Shown: positions 62,771-64,000 of the stretch, piece after piece
How the letters are laid out: the number at the start of each line of letters is the position of its first letter
How positions within the stretch are numbered: position 1 is the first letter of the stretch
Origin: Maribacter sp. MMG018
Lineage (GTDB): Bacteria; Bacteroidota; Bacteroidia; Flavobacteriales; Flavobacteriaceae
DNA length: 64,000 nucleotides
Direction: 5' to 3'
NCBI RefSeq assembly: GCF_018100785.1
Contig: NZ_JAGJEC010000002.1
Location: 434,001-498,000, forward strand
Program-made: the position numbers and the translations under genes
Notes under the pieces: generated by a model
Databases searched by the model: none
What the model was told of the DNA's origin: nothing
Seen by the model: the letters and a program-made list of their open reading frames with translations, nothing else

Positions 62771-63802
62771 TTAAAAAACCATTTTTCTTTTTCGTACCAA
62801 AAGCCAAATAACGACAGGAGCTCCTATAATGCTGGTTATCGCATTTATGGGAAGAACACTGGCCATACCCGGTAACTGGGCCACAATATCACATATCAAC
62901 AATATTATACTGCCATATATTAGTACTGCAGGCACCAAAACTCTATGGTCGGTCGTATTAAAAATTTGCTTGGTCAAATGGGGTACCGCCAATCCAATAA
63001 ATGCAATGGGGCCGGCAAAGGCAGTAACACTGCCAGCTAAGATACCTGCGGCCAAAATAATTAGCAGCCTGGATTTTTTTATGTCTACACCAAGGCTTCT
63101 CGCATAATTTTCTCCCAATAGATATCCATTGAGAGGTTTAATGGAAAGTATGCTCAGTACAATGCCGGTAATGATCGTGATAGAGAGAATACCCAGTTGT
63201 TGCCAAGATAAATTTCCTAGGCTACCAAAAGTCCAATAAATATATTGTTGTAGCTTTTCCGCATCTGTAAAATAGGAAAGGACGCTTACTATGGCTGCAG
63301 TGATGCTACCGAACATTAAACCAATGATCAATAGGGCCATTGTGTCCCTTATTTTAGCAGAAACGCCAATTACCAAGAAAAGCACTAAAAAGCTACCCAA
63401 ACTAGAGGCAATGGCCAATGAAATATCATTAATAAGGGCCAGCGATAAAAAGCTTGATAGAATGGAAGCTCCCATAATAAGTATGGCGGCCCCTAAACTT
63501 GCTCCAGAACTTATTCCCAGTACAAAAGGCCCTGCCAATGGATTTCTAAACAAGGTCTGCATTAAAAGACCGCTTAGGGCCAAACCGCTGCCTACCAGTA
63601 TTGCGGTTATAGCTTTTGGAAAACGATAATTGAATATGATATATTCAAAAGCGGGGTTGTCTATGGTAAATCCAAAAATAGCTTTTAATGTATCTGTAAA
63701 TGAAATGGTTACGGACCCTAAGCTCAAGTTAAGTATAAAGCAAAAGCACAAGACCGCGAAAAGAACCGCAAACCGAAGAAAATATGTTTTCGTTTTATTC
63801 AA
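62771..63802 (-). CDS. FecCD-type ABC importer permease
   Basis: The 343-residue inner-membrane protein has about ten hydrophobic segments and the FecCD family marks RFPKAITAILVGSGLALSG, NPLAGPFVLGISSGASLG and GPIAFIGLAVPHL (coupling to the ATPase). Partners import iron-siderophore, haem or cobalamin. The start codon is TTG at 63802, immediately after the TAA of the binding-protein gene and in the same frame; no other start is possible for more than 50 codons. The binding protein, permease and ATPase form one operon. Confidence 0.92.
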   Translation of the reverse strand: MNKTKTYFLRFAVLFAVLCFCFILNLSLGSVTISFTDTLKAIFGFTIDNPAFEYIIFNYRFPKAITAILVGSGLALSGLLMQTLFRNPLAGPFVLGISSGASLGAAILIMGASILSSFLSLALINDISLAIASSLGSFLVLFLVIGVSAKIRDTMALLIIGLMFGSITAAIVSVLSYFTDAEKLQQYIYWTFGSLGNLSWQQLGILSITIITGIVLSILSIKPLNGYLLGENYARSLGVDIKKSRLLIILAAGILAGSVTAFAGPIAFIGLAVPHLTKQIFNTTDHRVLVPAVLIYGSIILLICDIVAQLPGMASVLPINAITSIIGAPVVIWLLVRKRKMVF

Positions 63803-64000
63803 TTATTTCAATGGCTTAAAAAAGAATGGTTCATGTTTTGGCAAAAGTCCTGGATGCAAAATATGAATCAGGTCCTTTAGTACCAAATCGGGTCTTTGGG
63901 GAGCAAGTTCATAATACAACAGGCCTCCTGTTTCACCTACAGTGCTTGAAAAAGTATATATTTTTTTATTTTGAAAAGCATCAAATTGTTTATAGTGTTC
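63803..64000 (-). CDS. ABC importer substrate-binding protein, C-terminal end only
   Basis: The frame enters from the right window edge and ends in TAA at 63803-63805, giving 65 residues. The stretch GETGGLLYYELAPQRPDLVL and the tail KDLIHILHPGLLP...FFKPL are typical of the C-terminus of periplasmic binding proteins for iron-siderophore or cobalamin transport (FecB/BtuF type, PF01497). It captures the ligand in the periplasm for the permease that follows. The N-terminal part is outside the window. Confidence 0.85.
   Translation of the reverse strand, partial: EHYKQFDAFQNKKIYTFSSTVGETGGLLYYELAPQRPDLVLKDLIHILHPGLLPKHEPFFFKPLK

Overview
The window looks like ordinary chromosomal DNA of a marine-type member of the Bacteroidota, most probably Flavobacteriaceae. 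The base composition is AT-rich. Genes almost never carry a Shine-Dalgarno sequence. Several promoters fit the Bacteroidota pattern TTG, about 19 nt, TAnnTTTG. Typical family markers include a zinc-less type B L31, an 'alternative' GlmU, a short CarB, SusC-free surface lipoproteins, BNR-repeat hydrolases and an ECF sigma/anti-sigma/Spy-like cassette. I see no tRNA, rRNA, CRISPR array, prophage or intact insertion sequence.

Layout. 1-7 kb: the N-terminal part of a BNR/Asp-box exported protein (cut by the window edge), a sterol-desaturase-type membrane hydroxylase, a DUF998 membrane protein, two tandem exported amidohydrolases and a CDP-alcohol phosphatidyltransferase. 7-10.5 kb: a very large lipoprotein joining ThuA, PQQ-type sugar dehydrogenase, PKD, cytochrome c and a CBM-like domain. 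10.5-15.3 kb: a peptide-use run (GAF protein, M1 and M28 peptidases, MFS transporter). 15.4-19.6 kb: trehalose metabolism, a fused OtsA-OtsB divergent from a GH15 enzyme. 19.6-21 kb: a PLP group II decarboxylase. 21-29 kb: fatty acid beta-oxidation (MarR regulator, FadN-, FadA- and FadE-like enzymes, and a separate acyl-CoA ligase). 29.5-36.8 kb: purL, small lipoprotein, HxlR regulator, RsmB-type rRNA methyltransferase, YCF48/BNR lipoprotein. 36.8-38.4 kb: sigma/anti-sigma/Spy-like operon. 38.6-43.7 kb: MsbA-like ABC exporter, phosphohexomutase, GT2 and DUF4199 membrane protein, all co-directional. 43.9-53 kb: translation and housekeeping genes (rpmE2, alt-glmU, mtaB, small hydrolase, lytic transglycosylase, rpmH, carB). 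53-55.7 kb: GIY-YIG protein and a TPR hybrid histidine kinase. 55.8-59.7 kb: oxidative pentose phosphate pathway (gnd divergent from zwf-pgl). 59.7-64 kb: thioesterase, small membrane protein, RmuC, and an iron/cobalamin-type ABC importer whose binding protein is cut by the right edge.

How the genes work together. Zwf, Pgl and Gnd make a complete route from glucose-6-phosphate to ribulose-5-phosphate and NADPH. The MarR-FadN-FadA-FadE operon plus FadD covers acyl activation and the beta-oxidation cycle. A 26-bp perfect palindrome sits directly against the -7 element of that operon and is the clearest regulatory signal here. OtsAB and GH15 face away from each other over about 100 bp and form a synthesis/breakdown pair for trehalose or a related glucan.

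No wholly new defence or mobile system is visible. The points most worth a second look are the MarR palindrome, the ABC ATPase that appears to lack an ATG/GTG/TTG start, the five-domain ThuA/PQQ/cytochrome lipoprotein, the duplicated motif in the anti-sigma factor, several strong unexplained inverted repeats, and a decayed scrap resembling an IS256-type transposase.
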